NCBI GenBank assembly: GCA_003279705.1
Contig: QCGZ01000007.1
Location: 1 to 51,084 of the forward strand
Direction: 5' to 3'
DNA: 51,084 nucleotides
DNA from: OCS116 cluster bacterium AG-390-I16
GTDB taxonomy: Bacteria; Pseudomonadota; Alphaproteobacteria; MED-G09
The notes under the pieces are model-generated. The model was given only the letters and a program-made list of their open reading frames with translations, was not told where the DNA came from and did not search any database. The position numbers and the translations under genes are program-made. Positions 33,974 to 43,360 of this stretch are shown in pieces. Within the stretch, counting starts at the first letter, position 1; every line of letters starts with the position of its first letter.

Positions 33974-35809
33974 TTGAGTACTCTAAAAAATATTGCTCGC
34001 AACCTTTTTAAGATTTTGAAGTGGCTATGGACTTTAATTTCTTATATTCCAACTTTTTTTATCAGAACTCTAACTGTATTAATTATCATTATGATTATAT
34101 TTAATTATTTTTCAAAATTTACTTCAAATATAAAAACCGGAACCGCATTACTAATACAAATGGATGGTATCCTTGTTGAGCAGACAAAAAATAAGAGTAG
34201 TTTTGATTTATTTATCCAGAGCAGTGATCCTAAGGAAATTGAAATTAGTAAAATTGTTAAAGCAATTAAGTTAGCTGGAGACGATAAAAATATAGAAAGC
34301 ATTGTTATTGATTTAAGTAACTTTATTGGCGGGTATCCAGCAGATATAATTTATATCTCTGAAACTTTGTTAAAATTCAAAAAAAATACAAAGAAAAGTA
34401 TTATTGCAATAGCAGACTATTATTCTCAGTCATCATATATTTTGGCATCCACTGCAGATGAAATAATTGCTCATCGAAATGGCGGAGTTTCTCTTTATGG
34501 ATGGTCTTCCAAAAGAGTATTTATAAAAAATTTACTAGATAAGCTCGATATTGAAGTTATTCAGTTTTCAAAAGGTGAATATAAAAGTGCAACTGAAATT
34601 TTTACTGAGGAATCAATGAGTGATGAGTCAAAGGAGGCAAATTTAAAATTACAAAGTTCGATTTGGGAATTTACTTCTAATCTAATTGAGAAAAATAGAA
34701 ATCTTGAGACTGGTAAAATTAATTTTTATATAGAAAATGCCGATATTCTGGCAGGAGATAATAATTTTGATTTTGCTAGTTTAGCTCTTAATTATGGACT
34801 GGTAGATAGTTTAAAAACGAGGTCTGAAACCGAGCAATATCTAAGTGATAAATTTCCACATCCAAAAGAAGATTGGCGATATATTAGTTTAGATGAATAT
34901 TTAAAATCTGAAATAACTAATAGTGAAAATATAATAGGAGTAATTTCAGTTGCAGGCACCATTATGGATGGGAGTCAACCTAGGGGTATTGCTGGAGGAG
35001 AAAATATTTCCTTATTGATTAAAAATGCTAGAAAAGAAAAAGATCTAAAAGCCCTTATTTTGAGAGTTAATACCCCTGGGGGTAGCGCTTTTGCATCAGA
35101 GCTTATTAGAGAGGAGCTTATGGAGATTAAGAATCTCGAGATACCAATTATTGTTTCAATGGGAGGTGTTGCAGCTTCTGGCGGATATTGGATTGCAGCT
35201 GAGTCAGATTTTATATTCGCTCATGAAACTACTGTAACAGGCTCTATTGGTGTCGCAGCCATTTTATTCAATGCCGAAAAAACAGCTAAAAAAATAGGAC
35301 TAAATGAGGATGGAATTGAAAAAACACCTTTTTCTAGTGGTCTCAATAGTGGCGTATTTCTTAAAACTCCTTCAGATAGATTGATTAATCTAATCCAGGG
35401 TTCTGTGGATAGGCTTTATGATAATTTTACAGGTATTGTATCTAGGGGAAGAAATTTATCAATTGATCAGGTTAATGATATAGCAAGAGGTAGAGTTTGG
35501 TCAGGCAGCGACGCTTTAGATAAAGGCCTTGTTGACGCAATAGGATCTTTTGAAGATGCGGTAAATAAAGCAAAAAATTTAGCAAATATTGAAAATTATA
35601 AAATTAAAAGATTTGATCAAAAAAAGAATGATTATACATTTTTAAAAAATTTTTTTGGGCTAATGAATATTCAGGAAAGAGATAATTATAATAAAAATTT
35701 ATTTTATAATTTAAAAAATAATTTTTTAAAAACTATTAAATGGTCAGAAAACTTAAATGATCCTGATAATTTATATTTTCTTTGTGATGAATGTATAGTT
35801 AAGTATTAA
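33974..35809 (+). CDS. sppA: Signal peptide peptidase SppA, 67K type (611 aa)
   Basis: A TTG start with AAGGA at 33961-33965. One N-terminal membrane helix (near residues 28-46) is followed by two S49 domains. The catalytic Lys204 is in the first (KGEYKSATE), and the nucleophile Ser402 in the second (GGVAASGGYWIAA), as in E. coli SppA. TPGGSAFASE marks the second domain's entry. The length is close to the usual 610-620. It degrades cleaved signal peptides in the membrane. Confidence 0.95.
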   Translation: MSTLKNIARNLFKILKWLWTLISYIPTFFIRTLTVLIIIMIIFNYFSKFTSNIKTGTALLIQMDGILVEQTKNKSSFDLFIQSSDPKEIEISKIVKAIKLAGDDKNIESIVIDLSNFIGGYPADIIYISETLLKFKKNTKKSIIAIADYYSQSSYILASTADEIIAHRNGGVSLYGWSSKRVFIKNLLDKLDIEVIQFSKGEYKSATEIFTEESMSDESKEANLKLQSSIWEFTSNLIEKNRNLETGKINFYIENADILAGDNNFDFASLALNYGLVDSLKTRSETEQYLSDKFPHPKEDWRYISLDEYLKSEITNSENIIGVISVAGTIMDGSQPRGIAGGENISLLIKNARKEKDLKALILRVNTPGGSAFASELIREELMEIKNLEIPIIVSMGGVAASGGYWIAAESDFIFAHETTVTGSIGVAAILFNAEKTAKKIGLNEDGIEKTPFSSGLNSGVFLKTPSDRLINLIQGSVDRLYDNFTGIVSRGRNLSIDQVNDIARGRVWSGSDALDKGLVDAIGSFEDAVNKAKNLANIENYKIKRFDQKKNDYTFLKNFFGLMNIQERDNYNKNLFYNLKNNFLKTIKWSENLNDPDNLYFLCDECIVKY

Positions 35810-35884
35810 TCTAATTACTTGCCCCAAAGCATCTATAGGGTTATAAGTCCTTCAAAGAAATTAATATACCGAGCGGAGTATAAA

Positions 35885-36070
35885 ATGGCAGTTCCAAAAA
35901 GAAAGGTGAGCCCTTCTCGAAGAGGAAAGAGGAGAGGTGGTCATCAATCAGAGAACCCTACTTATGTAGAAAACAAAGATTCTGGAGAGCTTCACAGACC
36001 TCACCATATTGACCTAAAAACAGGCATGTATAATGGTCGTAAGGTAATAGAGACTAAAGAACCAAAATAA
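35885..36070 (+). CDS. rpmF: 50S ribosomal protein L32 (61 aa)
   Basis: Starts at [18 protein letters not shown], the standard N-terminus of L32. GGAG precedes the ATG by 6-7 bp. An upstream in-frame TTG would add 22 unconserved residues. Cysteine zinc ligands are absent, as usual in alphaproteobacterial L32. It lies 75 bp after sppA. Confidence 0.98.
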   Translation: MAVPKRKVSPSRRGKRRGGHQSENPTYVENKDSGELHRPHHIDLKTGMYNGRKVIETKEPK

Positions 36071-36079
36071 ACTTTTATT

Positions 36080-36973
36080 TTGATTATTTCATCAAAAACA
36101 AAAGGTCTAATTCTTTTATTAATAGCATCAATTGTATGGGGTTCTACATTCGTACCTCAAAAAATTGCTATGGAAGACTGGTCACCAATACAATTTACAT
36201 CTTTGAGGTTTTTAATTGGAGGTATAATTCTATTTTTTTTCATTAAATTTTCTTCAGAAAAAATAGAATCTTTCAAGGAATTTGTAATGTTTTCGTCTAT
36301 AAGCGGTATGGTACTAGCGTTAGCTGCCTTAACTCAGCAAATTGGAATTGTGACAACAACAGCCACTAATGCTGGGTTTTATACAAGTCTATATGTTTTA
36401 ATTGTTCCTATAATTGGAATTTTTATCTCAAAATCAATACATTGGTCTATATTGCCAAGTATAATAATTTGTTTCATAGGTTCAATTTTACTAAGTTCTT
36501 CAGGTGATAATATAAGCCTAACTAATATAAGCAATGGAGATTTGTGGGTAATCCTTAGCGCTATTTTTTGGGCTATTCATTTACATGTGGTATCTTACTC
36601 AGTATCAAAGCTTCCAATTTTCAAATTTTCAATAATTCAATTTATTATTTGTGGTTCTTTATTATTTATCTATGGAAGTATTTTTGAAGGTAAAAATTTT
36701 TTAGACTTTAAAGATATTTCAAGTTCAGGGATTTTTTATCTTTTTTATTGTTCCCTAGGATCAGTATGTATTGGTTTTACTCTTCAGATGTTTGGTCAGA
36801 GATTAGTGGAGCCAACACCTGCTGCTTTAATTATGAGTACTGAGGCAATATTTGCTGCATTTTTTGGATGGATAATTTTATCAGAGATTTTAAATTTTAA
36901 TGGGTTTATAGGTGCTAGTCTTATATTTTTGGGTGTAGTCTTTGTTCAATTAGCTCCAAAGATTAAAATATGA
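36080..36973 (+). CDS. EamA/DMT-family transporter (297 aa)
   Basis: Two EamA repeats giving 10 predicted membrane helices. Typical segments are ASIVWGSTFVPQK near the start of repeat 1, FWAIHLHVVSYS in repeat 2, and LVEPTPAALIMSTEAIFAAFFGWI. A TTG start is used. Such carriers export or import amino acids or other metabolites; the substrate cannot be told. It ends 7 bp before the convergent gloB stop. Confidence 0.92.
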   Translation: MIISSKTKGLILLLIASIVWGSTFVPQKIAMEDWSPIQFTSLRFLIGGIILFFFIKFSSEKIESFKEFVMFSSISGMVLALAALTQQIGIVTTTATNAGFYTSLYVLIVPIIGIFISKSIHWSILPSIIICFIGSILLSSSGDNISLTNISNGDLWVILSAIFWAIHLHVVSYSVSKLPIFKFSIIQFIICGSLLFIYGSIFEGKNFLDFKDISSSGIFYLFYCSLGSVCIGFTLQMFGQRLVEPTPAALIMSTEAIFAAFFGWIILSEILNFNGFIGASLIFLGVVFVQLAPKIKI

Positions 36974-36980
36974 TTAAATT

Positions 36981-37772
36981 TTACCACTCATTTCTTAGTT
37001 CTCTTAATTTTAAAAAAACTTCTTTTGTACTTGGATTTTTAGGTAGGTCTGGAAAATCATCCCTTAATTTATTTATAATTTCTTCATTTTTTAATCTAAA
37101 GAAGGAATTTATTTCTTTCTCAATTTCAATTGTTGATACTAATGCATCGTCAGGATTTTTTACAAGTGTTCCTTCAATCATTTCTTTAGCCTTAATATTT
37201 TCTGGTTCTCGATCTAAGGTAAATTTTAAATTATTTTCCCAATAATCATGACCAGGGTAGATTTTCGTATCATTAGGTAACTTAAATAGCTGATTTATAA
37301 AGGTATCATATAATTCCTCAGGATTACCGCCTCCTTTACAGTGTCCTACACCAGCATTAAATAGTGTGTCTCCACAAAATAAGGAGGGGTTATCGTTATT
37401 TGCAAATAAACATACATGGCTCATAGTATGGCCAGGCGTATCTAAAACATTTAAAGTGATTGAAGAGCCTATCTTAACATTATCACCAGCCGATAAACCG
37501 ATATCTATACCATCGATTACGTTCTTTGCATTCTTATGGGCCAAAAGTTTTGCATTAGTGGATTCTATTATGCTTTGATTACCACCAATATGATCCCAGT
37601 GTTCATGAGTATTTAGTACTTTTGTAATTTCCCAACCATTTTTCTTACAAATTGCTAGGCATTTTTCGTGATCAAGAGGATCAACAGCCATAGCTTCACC
37701 AGTTTCAGGGCATACGATTAAATAATTAAAATTACGAAATTGATTACCTGTCCATATTTGTTCTACAATCAA
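36981..37772 (-). CDS. gloB: Hydroxyacylglutathione hydrolase (glyoxalase II), 263 aa
   Basis: A metallo-beta-lactamase fold with the metal motif THEHWDHIGG (near residues 55-64), followed by DTPGHTMSHVCLF, FCGDTLFNAGVGHC and IYPGHDYWENNLKF. The C-terminal substrate-binding HAGH segment runs from REPENIKAK to the end. It hydrolyses S-lactoylglutathione to lactate and glutathione. Divergent from the methyltransferase gene with 43 bp between, a pairing common in alphaproteobacteria. Confidence 0.95.
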   Translation of the reverse strand: MIVEQIWTGNQFRNFNYLIVCPETGEAMAVDPLDHEKCLAICKKNGWEITKVLNTHEHWDHIGGNQSIIESTNAKLLAHKNAKNVIDGIDIGLSAGDNVKIGSSITLNVLDTPGHTMSHVCLFANNDNPSLFCGDTLFNAGVGHCKGGGNPEELYDTFINQLFKLPNDTKIYPGHDYWENNLKFTLDREPENIKAKEMIEGTLVKNPDDALVSTIEIEKEINSFFRLKNEEIINKLRDDFPDLPKNPSTKEVFLKLRELRNEW

Positions 37773-37815
37773 TTATATCTCCAACGGAATTCTGAATTAA
37801 ATTAGAGTATATAAT

Positions 37816-38529
37816 ATGAAAATAAATATTGAAAATCTTAAAATTTTTTATTCTAGTTTTTTAGGCAAATCTGTAATTCAAATTATTTCAAAGAAAATTT
37901 TTTTATTATGGCCAGATTTCAATAATTCAAGGAATGCTGTGATAGGTTATGGATTTCCTTTTTTAGGAATTTTTAAGTCTAATTTTCAAAGATTATTTTT
38001 TCTCGTTCCTAAAAAATTCGGATTATTCAATTTTTCTGTAGATGAAAAAAATTTAACAGTTTCAGTTAATGAATACACTCTTCCATTAGACGACCTATCA
38101 ATCGATCGGTTACTTGTTGTAAATTGTTTTGAATATTTATATAACCATAAAAAATTTTTAAGGGAAGCTTGGAGGGTTTTAGAAAAAGATGGTGAGATAA
38201 TAATTGTGACACCAAATACATTTGGATTTTGGAGTTTCTTTTATAAAAAAAATTTAAACTCTTTAAGAACATTTAATTCTTGTGAATTAAATCTATTATT
38301 ATCAAATAATTTTTTTACTCCTTTAGATATAGAATACTCTTTATTTCTTCCGCCATCTAAAAGTAGATTTTTAATTGATAGATTAAAATTATTTGAATTT
38401 TTAAATAATGCACTAACAAAGTATTTCTCTGGAGTAATAATTATAAAGGGTAAAAAAAATTATTTAGTACCAGTTAAAAATAATAAAAAGTTAATTAATC
38501 AAAAAATTAAAGGCGATATAAAAGCTTAA
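37816..38529 (+). CDS. SAM-dependent methyltransferase-like protein (237 aa)
   Basis: A class I methyltransferase outline can be followed: degenerate motif I NAVIGYGFPFL near residues 41-51, DRLLVVNCFEYLYNHKKFLREAWRVLEKDGEIIIVTPN near 98-137 as motifs post-I to III. The first glycine-rich motif is weak, as is common in the alphaproteobacterial protein encoded next to gloB. The substrate is unknown. It overlaps the metW stop convergently by 4 bp. Confidence 0.83.
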   Translation: MKINIENLKIFYSSFLGKSVIQIISKKIFLLWPDFNNSRNAVIGYGFPFLGIFKSNFQRLFFLVPKKFGLFNFSVDEKNLTVSVNEYTLPLDDLSIDRLLVVNCFEYLYNHKKFLREAWRVLEKDGEIIIVTPNTFGFWSFFYKKNLNSLRTFNSCELNLLLSNNFFTPLDIEYSLFLPPSKSRFLIDRLKLFEFLNNALTKYFSGVIIIKGKKNYLVPVKNNKKLINQKIKGDIKA

Positions 38530-39131
38530 TTTTTTATTAAAAAAATTGCCTCTTCCCCAAAAAAATTTGACCAATTACTTGGAGAACCATTATATGATTT
38601 AGTTTTATTTGATGAAAGAACAATTGTTTTTTCAATTTTAATATTTAGCTCCCGACATAAATCAACAAAATCTAGTATACTACATAAGTGGATATTTGGA
38701 GTATCATACCAATTGTTTGAAAGTTTTTTTGTTATAGGCATTTTACCATAAGTTGCAAAACCTAACCTTACTTTCCAAAAGCCAAAATTTGGTATTGAGA
38801 CAATTGCTTTTTTACCAATTCTAACTAATTCGATTAAAATATTTTTTGGGTTATTAGTCGCTTGGATTGTTTGGCTTAAAATTACGCAATCAAATGACTG
38901 ATTTGGATAGAGGCTGAGGTCGCTATCAGCATTTCCTTGAATAGCCGACAAACCCTTTGATACGCATTGATTAACTCTCTCTTGTTTAAGCTCTAGACCT
39001 TGTCCTTTAACATTTTTTTTATCTTTTAGGGATTGAAGTAACTCTCCATTTCCACAACCTACATCAAGTATTCTTATCCCTTCTTCTACGAGAGATGTTA
39101 TTAATTCAAGATCAGTTCTATTGTTATTCAT
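38526..39131 (-). CDS. metW: Methionine biosynthesis protein MetW (201 aa)
   Basis: Motif I ILDVGCGNGELLQSL (near residues 19-33), then GQGLELKQERVNQCVSKGL, FDCVILSQTIQATNNPKNIL and VSIPNFGFWKVRLG, the characteristic MetW series. It is the partner of MetX; in proteobacteria the MetX-MetW pair is needed for full homoserine acyltransferase activity. Its ATG overlaps the metX stop by 1 nt (TAATG), so the two are translated together. Confidence 0.95.
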   Translation of the reverse strand: MNNNRTDLELITSLVEEGIRILDVGCGNGELLQSLKDKKNVKGQGLELKQERVNQCVSKGLSAIQGNADSDLSLYPNQSFDCVILSQTIQATNNPKNILIELVRIGKKAIVSIPNFGFWKVRLGFATYGKMPITKKLSNNWYDTPNIHLCSILDFVDLCRELNIKIEKTIVLSSNKTKSYNGSPSNWSNFFGEEAIFLIKN

Positions 39132-40264
39132 TATATTTTCGCCTCTATAGAAACTGAATTAATAAACCCCCTCATTGCATCGTCAAACTCTGGTTCTTCC
39201 AAAAGAAATGCATCATGACCTTTGTCAGATTCAATATTAACAAAACTAACATCAGCCCCTCCTGCGCTTAATGCTCTAACAATCATTAAATTTTCAGATG
39301 GTGGATAAAGCCAATCTCCAGTAAATGATGCTATCAAAAACTTAATATTAGTTTTCTCAAAAATTTCTGTTAAACTTTTTTTATGAGTTTTTTCTAAATC
39401 AAAATAATCCATAGCTCTTGTAATATAAAGATAAGAGTTGGCATCAAACCTATCCACAAAAGTTAGGCCCTGGTGTCTTAAGTAACTTTCGATTTGAAAA
39501 TCGGCATCAAATCCAAAACTTATTTCTTCTTTATCTTGAAGCCTTCTTCCAAATTTTTTCGTTAGAGAAGCCTCAGATAAATAAGTAACATGAGCTGTCA
39601 TTCTTGCAATTGACAACCCTTTGGTAGGATTGGTACCAACTTTTATATAGTTACCACCACTCCAATCTGGATCTGCCATTATAGCCTGTCTACCAAGTTC
39701 ATGGAATGCAATATTTTGCGCTGTATGTCTAGAAGATGTCGCAATTGGTATAGCAGAGAGAATATTAGATGGATAAGAAGCTGCCCACTCAAGAACTTGC
39801 ATTCCACCCATTGACCCTCCAATAACTGATAAGAGTTTATCAATTTCTAGGTACTGAATTAACCTCATTTGTGCATTTACCATATCGGAAATAGTTATAA
39901 CTGGAAAATTTAGCCCATATTCTTCACCGTTAGACGGATTTATCGAAGTAGGTCCAGTTGATCCTAGGCAACCACCAAGAACATTTGCACAAATTACAAA
40001 ATATTTGTCAGTATCAATAGGTTTCCCACTACCGACCATTCTATTCCACCAACCATCTTTATTTGTTAAAGGATTTTTGCTTGCCAAAAACTGATCTCCA
40101 GAAAGGGCATGGCAAATTATTATTGCATTTGATTTATCTTTATTGAGCTTACCATAGCTTTCATAGGCTACAGTAAGCTCATCTATACTTGTTCCATTTT
40201 CAAGTAAAAGAGGTTTAGTATCTGTAAAATATGAACATGGAAGTTTATTTTGATCAGTATTCAT
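39131..40264 (-). CDS. metX: Homoserine O-acyltransferase MetX (377 aa)
   Basis: An alpha/beta hydrolase with nucleophile Ser151 in IGGSMGGMQ, and the family segments [23 protein letters not shown] and [11 protein letters not shown]. Catalytic Asp and His are in [11 protein letters not shown] and [10 protein letters not shown]. It acylates homoserine in methionine synthesis; acetyl versus succinyl donor use cannot be decided by reading alone. Followed by metW in a coupled pair. Confidence 0.96.
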   Translation of the reverse strand: MNTDQNKLPCSYFTDTKPLLLENGTSIDELTVAYESYGKLNKDKSNAIIICHALSGDQFLASKNPLTNKDGWWNRMVGSGKPIDTDKYFVICANVLGGCLGSTGPTSINPSNGEEYGLNFPVITISDMVNAQMRLIQYLEIDKLLSVIGGSMGGMQVLEWAASYPSNILSAIPIATSSRHTAQNIAFHELGRQAIMADPDWSGGNYIKVGTNPTKGLSIARMTAHVTYLSEASLTKKFGRRLQDKEEISFGFDADFQIESYLRHQGLTFVDRFDANSYLYITRAMDYFDLEKTHKKSLTEIFEKTNIKFLIASFTGDWLYPPSENLMIVRALSAGGADVSFVNIESDKGHDAFLLEEPEFDDAMRGFINSVSIEAKI

Positions 40265-40318
40265 AACAATAAGATAACCTCTTATTGGAAATATTAGAAT
40301 TAATATTTAATTAATTCT

Positions 40319-40990
40319 TTAAAATCTCCAACCATAGCCAATACTTACAGCTAGTGGGTCCAGGTCTACTGATGCAGTTGCAATTCCAGCAGGCCCAGCA
40401 TCAATCACTGTATCAGTTGAAAGCTTATATTTTTTGATGTCTACATTAAAATAGTTATTTTCATTAATAACATAATCAAAACCTATATTTAGCGCAAAAC
40501 CAACCTCATCTTTGTAGCTAATACCTACAGCATCACCAGGATTATCATCGTAGAAAAAAGTATAATTTATTCCAGCACCGATATATGGCAAGAATCTACT
40601 TTCGCTATTGAAATGATATTGAAGAGTAAATGTAGGCGGTAAAACTTTGACTGTACCTAAATTAACATCTCCAAGAGCTGTTCCAACGGCTTTTACACTA
40701 TGTTCAGTAGTACCAAAAATTGCTTCGATAGCAATATTATCAGTTAAAAAATATCTAATATCTAGTTCCGGTACAGTATCATCATCAACTTTTGCTTCAC
40801 CGCCAATTGAAGTTACTGATTTTTCATCAGGATCTAAATTTAAAACTTTAAGACCGACTAGCCATTTCCCAGCACTTTTAAATGCTGTTGCTTCTTGAGA
40901 CATTACGCTCAGCGGGGTTAAAGAAATAAATAAAACTAATACCAAAAATGATAGTAGTGATGGAGTTTTTTTTAAGAATTGTTTTTTCAT
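40319..40990 (-). CDS. ompW: OmpW-family outer-membrane protein (223 aa)
   Basis: The signal peptide (residues 1-31, cleaved near VMSQEA) is followed by GKWLVGLKVLNLDPDEKS, an eight-strand barrel outline with TVKVLPPTFTLQYHFN and FLPYIGAGINYTFFYDD, both typical of OmpW, and a terminal aromatic (IGYGWRF). It forms a small hydrophobic-channel barrel; expression in other bacteria responds to oxygen, iron and osmolarity. It has a leader of more than 190 nt with several hairpins (see separate entry). AGAGAGG precedes the ATG. Confidence 0.93.
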   Translation of the reverse strand: MKKQFLKKTPSLLSFLVLVLFISLTPLSVMSQEATAFKSAGKWLVGLKVLNLDPDEKSVTSIGGEAKVDDDTVPELDIRYFLTDNIAIEAIFGTTEHSVKAVGTALGDVNLGTVKVLPPTFTLQYHFNSESRFLPYIGAGINYTFFYDDNPGDAVGISYKDEVGFALNIGFDYVINENNYFNVDIKKYKLSTDTVIDAGPAGIATASVDLDPLAVSIGYGWRF

Positions 40991-41351
40991 TTTTTCCTCT
41001 CTTTAGTGCTTTTAGGAAATCTAGGGTGCACAATCTGAAAATCAAATACCCAGCTTCTTTAGGAAGCTAAACTTAACTATATTTTACAAATGAGAGAAAG
41101 AACCTTTTTTTGCTTATTAAGCCACATTAAAGTTACCACCTTCGCAGGTTATTGCAGGTTGGCAGGGATTACTCCCTCTCAAAATGTAGTTTGATAAATA
41201 AGACTTATTTTTATAAATTGCAAATAAAATATGCCTATTACTGAATTTTAAAGTTTTGTTATAAGAATTTTATAAGTTATATAAAAAACTATAATTTCTT
41301 TTTTTGAGATTTTAATAATATAACTATTAATCAGAATAATGTTTTTTAAAT
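40991..41351. other. Non-coding region between ompW and hisC (361 bp)
   Basis: The divergent promoters of ompW (minus) and hisC (plus) must lie here. It includes a 6-bp hairpin at 41052-41068 (AGCTTC/GAAGCT), the element at 41121-41180 with two tetraloop hairpins, an 11-bp palindrome ATAAGACTTAT near 41198-41208, and a repeated TTTAGGAA at 41011-41018 and 41058-41065. No coding frame is convincing. Confidence 0.7.
41121..41180 (-). promoter_or_regulatory. Candidate structured RNA element in the ompW leader
   Basis: Read on the minus strand, AGGGA-GTAA-TCCCT (41164-41177) and ACCT-GCGA-AGGT (41138-41149) form two hairpins, each closed by a GNRA tetraloop; the plus strand would give non-GNRA loops, so the minus strand is the likely RNA strand. 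An AACCTGC heptamer occurs twice between them, 3 nt apart. The element is about 130-190 nt upstream of the ompW start. It does not match any riboswitch class I can recall. Confidence 0.35.
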
Positions 41352-42440
41352 ATGAATAAACCTATACCAAATAATTTTTTGAATGATTTAAAGCCCTATA
41401 AAGGTGGCGCTAGTAGTATTAATGGCGTTGATAAAATATTTAAATTATCTTCAAATGAAAATCCACTTGGGCCAAGCGAAAGTGTAATAAATGCATATAA
41501 CGAAGCTATAAAGGATATAACCGTATACCCTGATCCATCAAACTCATTGTTAATAAAAAAGTTGTCCCAATTCTACTCTATAAACGCAAAAAATATAATT
41601 TGCGGATGTGGTTCAGATGAAATACTTCATTTGCTTGCTAGAGCTTATTTATCTGGAAATGACGAAGCAATTGTTTCAGAGAATTCTTTTGCAGTCTATC
41701 CTCTAGCTATTCAGGCATCGGGCGCAAGAATTGTTAGAGCCAAAGAGATAAACTTTCAAACGCAGATAAATTCAATTTTAGATTTAATAAATAATTCTAC
41801 AAAAATGATTTTTATAGCTAATCCAAACAATCCTACTGGTACAATGGTTTCATATGAAGATTTAATAAATCTTCATAAAAATCTTCCATCTAAAATACTA
41901 TTAATTATTGATGAAGCATACATAGAGTACGTAAATGATAATAATTACTCTTCATTTATTTCATTGATTGAAGATAATAATAATATTGTTGTGACAAGAA
42001 CTTTTTCAAAAGCTTATGGTCTTGCGGGCTTAAGAGTAGGATGGGCTTATTGCCCTGATGAAGTAATTAACGTTTTAGGTCGATTAAGGATACCTTTTTC
42101 AGTGAATTCCACAGCTCAAAAAGTTGCAGTAGCTGCTGTTAATGATCAAAACCATATTTTAAAATCAATCGAACACAATAATTTATGGCTTCCAAAAATT
42201 ACTAAGGAGCTTGATAGCTTAGGATATTTAACAATTCCAAGTAATTGTAATTTTATTTTATTTCAGGTTTCAAATAATCTAAGTTTTGATGCAAATCATG
42301 TTTTTGATTATTTATGCTCTAAAGGTTTAATTCTTAGGCAAATGCATGAGTATAATTTACCAGATTTTCTGAGGGTGAGTATTGGAAATGATGAGGCTAA
42401 TAATCTTTTAATTAAATCCTTAAAGGAGCTTTCACAATAA
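41352..42440 (+). CDS. hisC: Histidinol-phosphate aminotransferase (362 aa)
   Basis: A class I/II PLP aminotransferase. The PLP lysine is Lys220 in TRTFSKAYGLAGLRVGW. Substrate-binding and PLP contacts include SSNENPLGPS, CGCGSDEILHLLARA, NPNNPTGT and IIDEAYIEY. The C-terminus RQMHEYNLPDFLRVSIG is typical of HisC. It catalyses the seventh histidine-biosynthesis step and in some alphaproteobacteria also serves aromatic amino acids, fitting the tyrA gene 1 bp downstream. Confidence 0.95.
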   Translation: MNKPIPNNFLNDLKPYKGGASSINGVDKIFKLSSNENPLGPSESVINAYNEAIKDITVYPDPSNSLLIKKLSQFYSINAKNIICGCGSDEILHLLARAYLSGNDEAIVSENSFAVYPLAIQASGARIVRAKEINFQTQINSILDLINNSTKMIFIANPNNPTGTMVSYEDLINLHKNLPSKILLIIDEAYIEYVNDNNYSSFISLIEDNNNIVVTRTFSKAYGLAGLRVGWAYCPDEVINVLGRLRIPFSVNSTAQKVAVAAVNDQNHILKSIEHNNLWLPKITKELDSLGYLTIPSNCNFILFQVSNNLSFDANHVFDYLCSKGLILRQMHEYNLPDFLRVSIGNDEANNLLIKSLKELSQ

Positions 42441-42441
42441 T

Positions 42442-43356
42442 ATGAAAAATAATTTTGACACTGTTTGCATTATTGGGCTCGGATTAATAGGAGGCTCAAT
42501 CGGTCTTAGTATGAAGAAAAATAACTTTAAGTCCAAAATTATTGGCTATGCAAAAACAGAGAAAACTCTTTTTAGGGCGATTGAAAGAGGTCTTGTTGAT
42601 GAAGCTGAAAAGTGCTTAATTAAGGCTGCAGATGGTGCTGACTTGGTAATATTAGCAACACCTTTATCAACATTTAAGCCAATAATTGAAGAAATAGCTC
42701 CTTTTTTAAAAAAAGGCAGTATTGTAACTGATACTGGATCAGCAAAGTCTACTGTCTTAGAGGAGTTAAAGGACTTAATTCCAAGTGGGGTTGAATTTAT
42801 TCCAGGTCACCCTATTGCAGGTACAGAGGAATCTGGACCTGACTCTGGCTTTCCTGAATTATTTGAAAATAGGTGGTGCATTTTAACTCCAACAGAAGAC
42901 AATTCAAAAGACAGCATTGAAAGTATTAAGTGTTTTTGGGAATCACTTGGCTCAAGAGTTGAAATTATGGATGCCTTACACCATGATAAAGTACTGGCAA
43001 TAACAAGTCATATTCCTCACCTCATAGCATATAATATTGTTGGAACAGCAAATGATCTAGCTAACGTAACTGATTCTGAAGTAGTAAAGTATTCAGCTGG
43101 TGGTTTTAGGGATTTTACAAGAATTGCAGCATCTGATCCAAAAATGTGGAGTGATATTTTTACATATAATAGTGAGGCAGTTTTGGAAATGTTGGATCTA
43201 TTTTCTAATGATTTAACAAAATTAAAAAAATCTATTTTAGAGAAAGATACAAATATGCTTTTTTCTAGCTTCGAAAGAACAAGAAATGTTAGAAAGAGAA
43301 TTATTGATGCAGGACAGGATGAGAACACAATTGATTTTGGTAGAAAAAATAAATAA
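42442..43356 (+). CDS. tyrA: Prephenate/arogenate dehydrogenase (304 aa)
   Basis: The NAD(P) fingerprint IIGLGLIGGSIGLSMKKN is near residues 9-26. Family motifs include LVILATPLSTF, TDTGSAKS, PGHPIAGTEESGPDSGFPELFENRWCILTP and ITSHIPHLIAY with GGFRDFTRIAASDPKMW. This is TyrA/TyrC-type and has no fused chorismate mutase. It makes 4-hydroxyphenylpyruvate or tyrosine. The ATG follows hisC by 1 bp, so coupled translation with the aminotransferase is likely. Confidence 0.95.
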   Translation: MKNNFDTVCIIGLGLIGGSIGLSMKKNNFKSKIIGYAKTEKTLFRAIERGLVDEAEKCLIKAADGADLVILATPLSTFKPIIEEIAPFLKKGSIVTDTGSAKSTVLEELKDLIPSGVEFIPGHPIAGTEESGPDSGFPELFENRWCILTPTEDNSKDSIESIKCFWESLGSRVEIMDALHHDKVLAITSHIPHLIAYNIVGTANDLANVTDSEVVKYSAGGFRDFTRIAASDPKMWSDIFTYNSEAVLEMLDLFSNDLTKLKKSILEKDTNMLFSSFERTRNVRKRIIDAGQDENTIDFGRKNK

Positions 43357-43360
43357 TTAA

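Noticed and set aside
36970-37245. Plus-strand 91-residue frame after the EamA gene
   Set aside because: It is antisense to the gloB C-terminus, which carries the conserved HAGH domain.
41121-41180. Manganese (yybP-ykoY) or other named riboswitch
   Set aside because: The GGGAGTA stretch resembles part of the Mn riboswitch core, but the second conserved loop is not seen, so no class is claimed.
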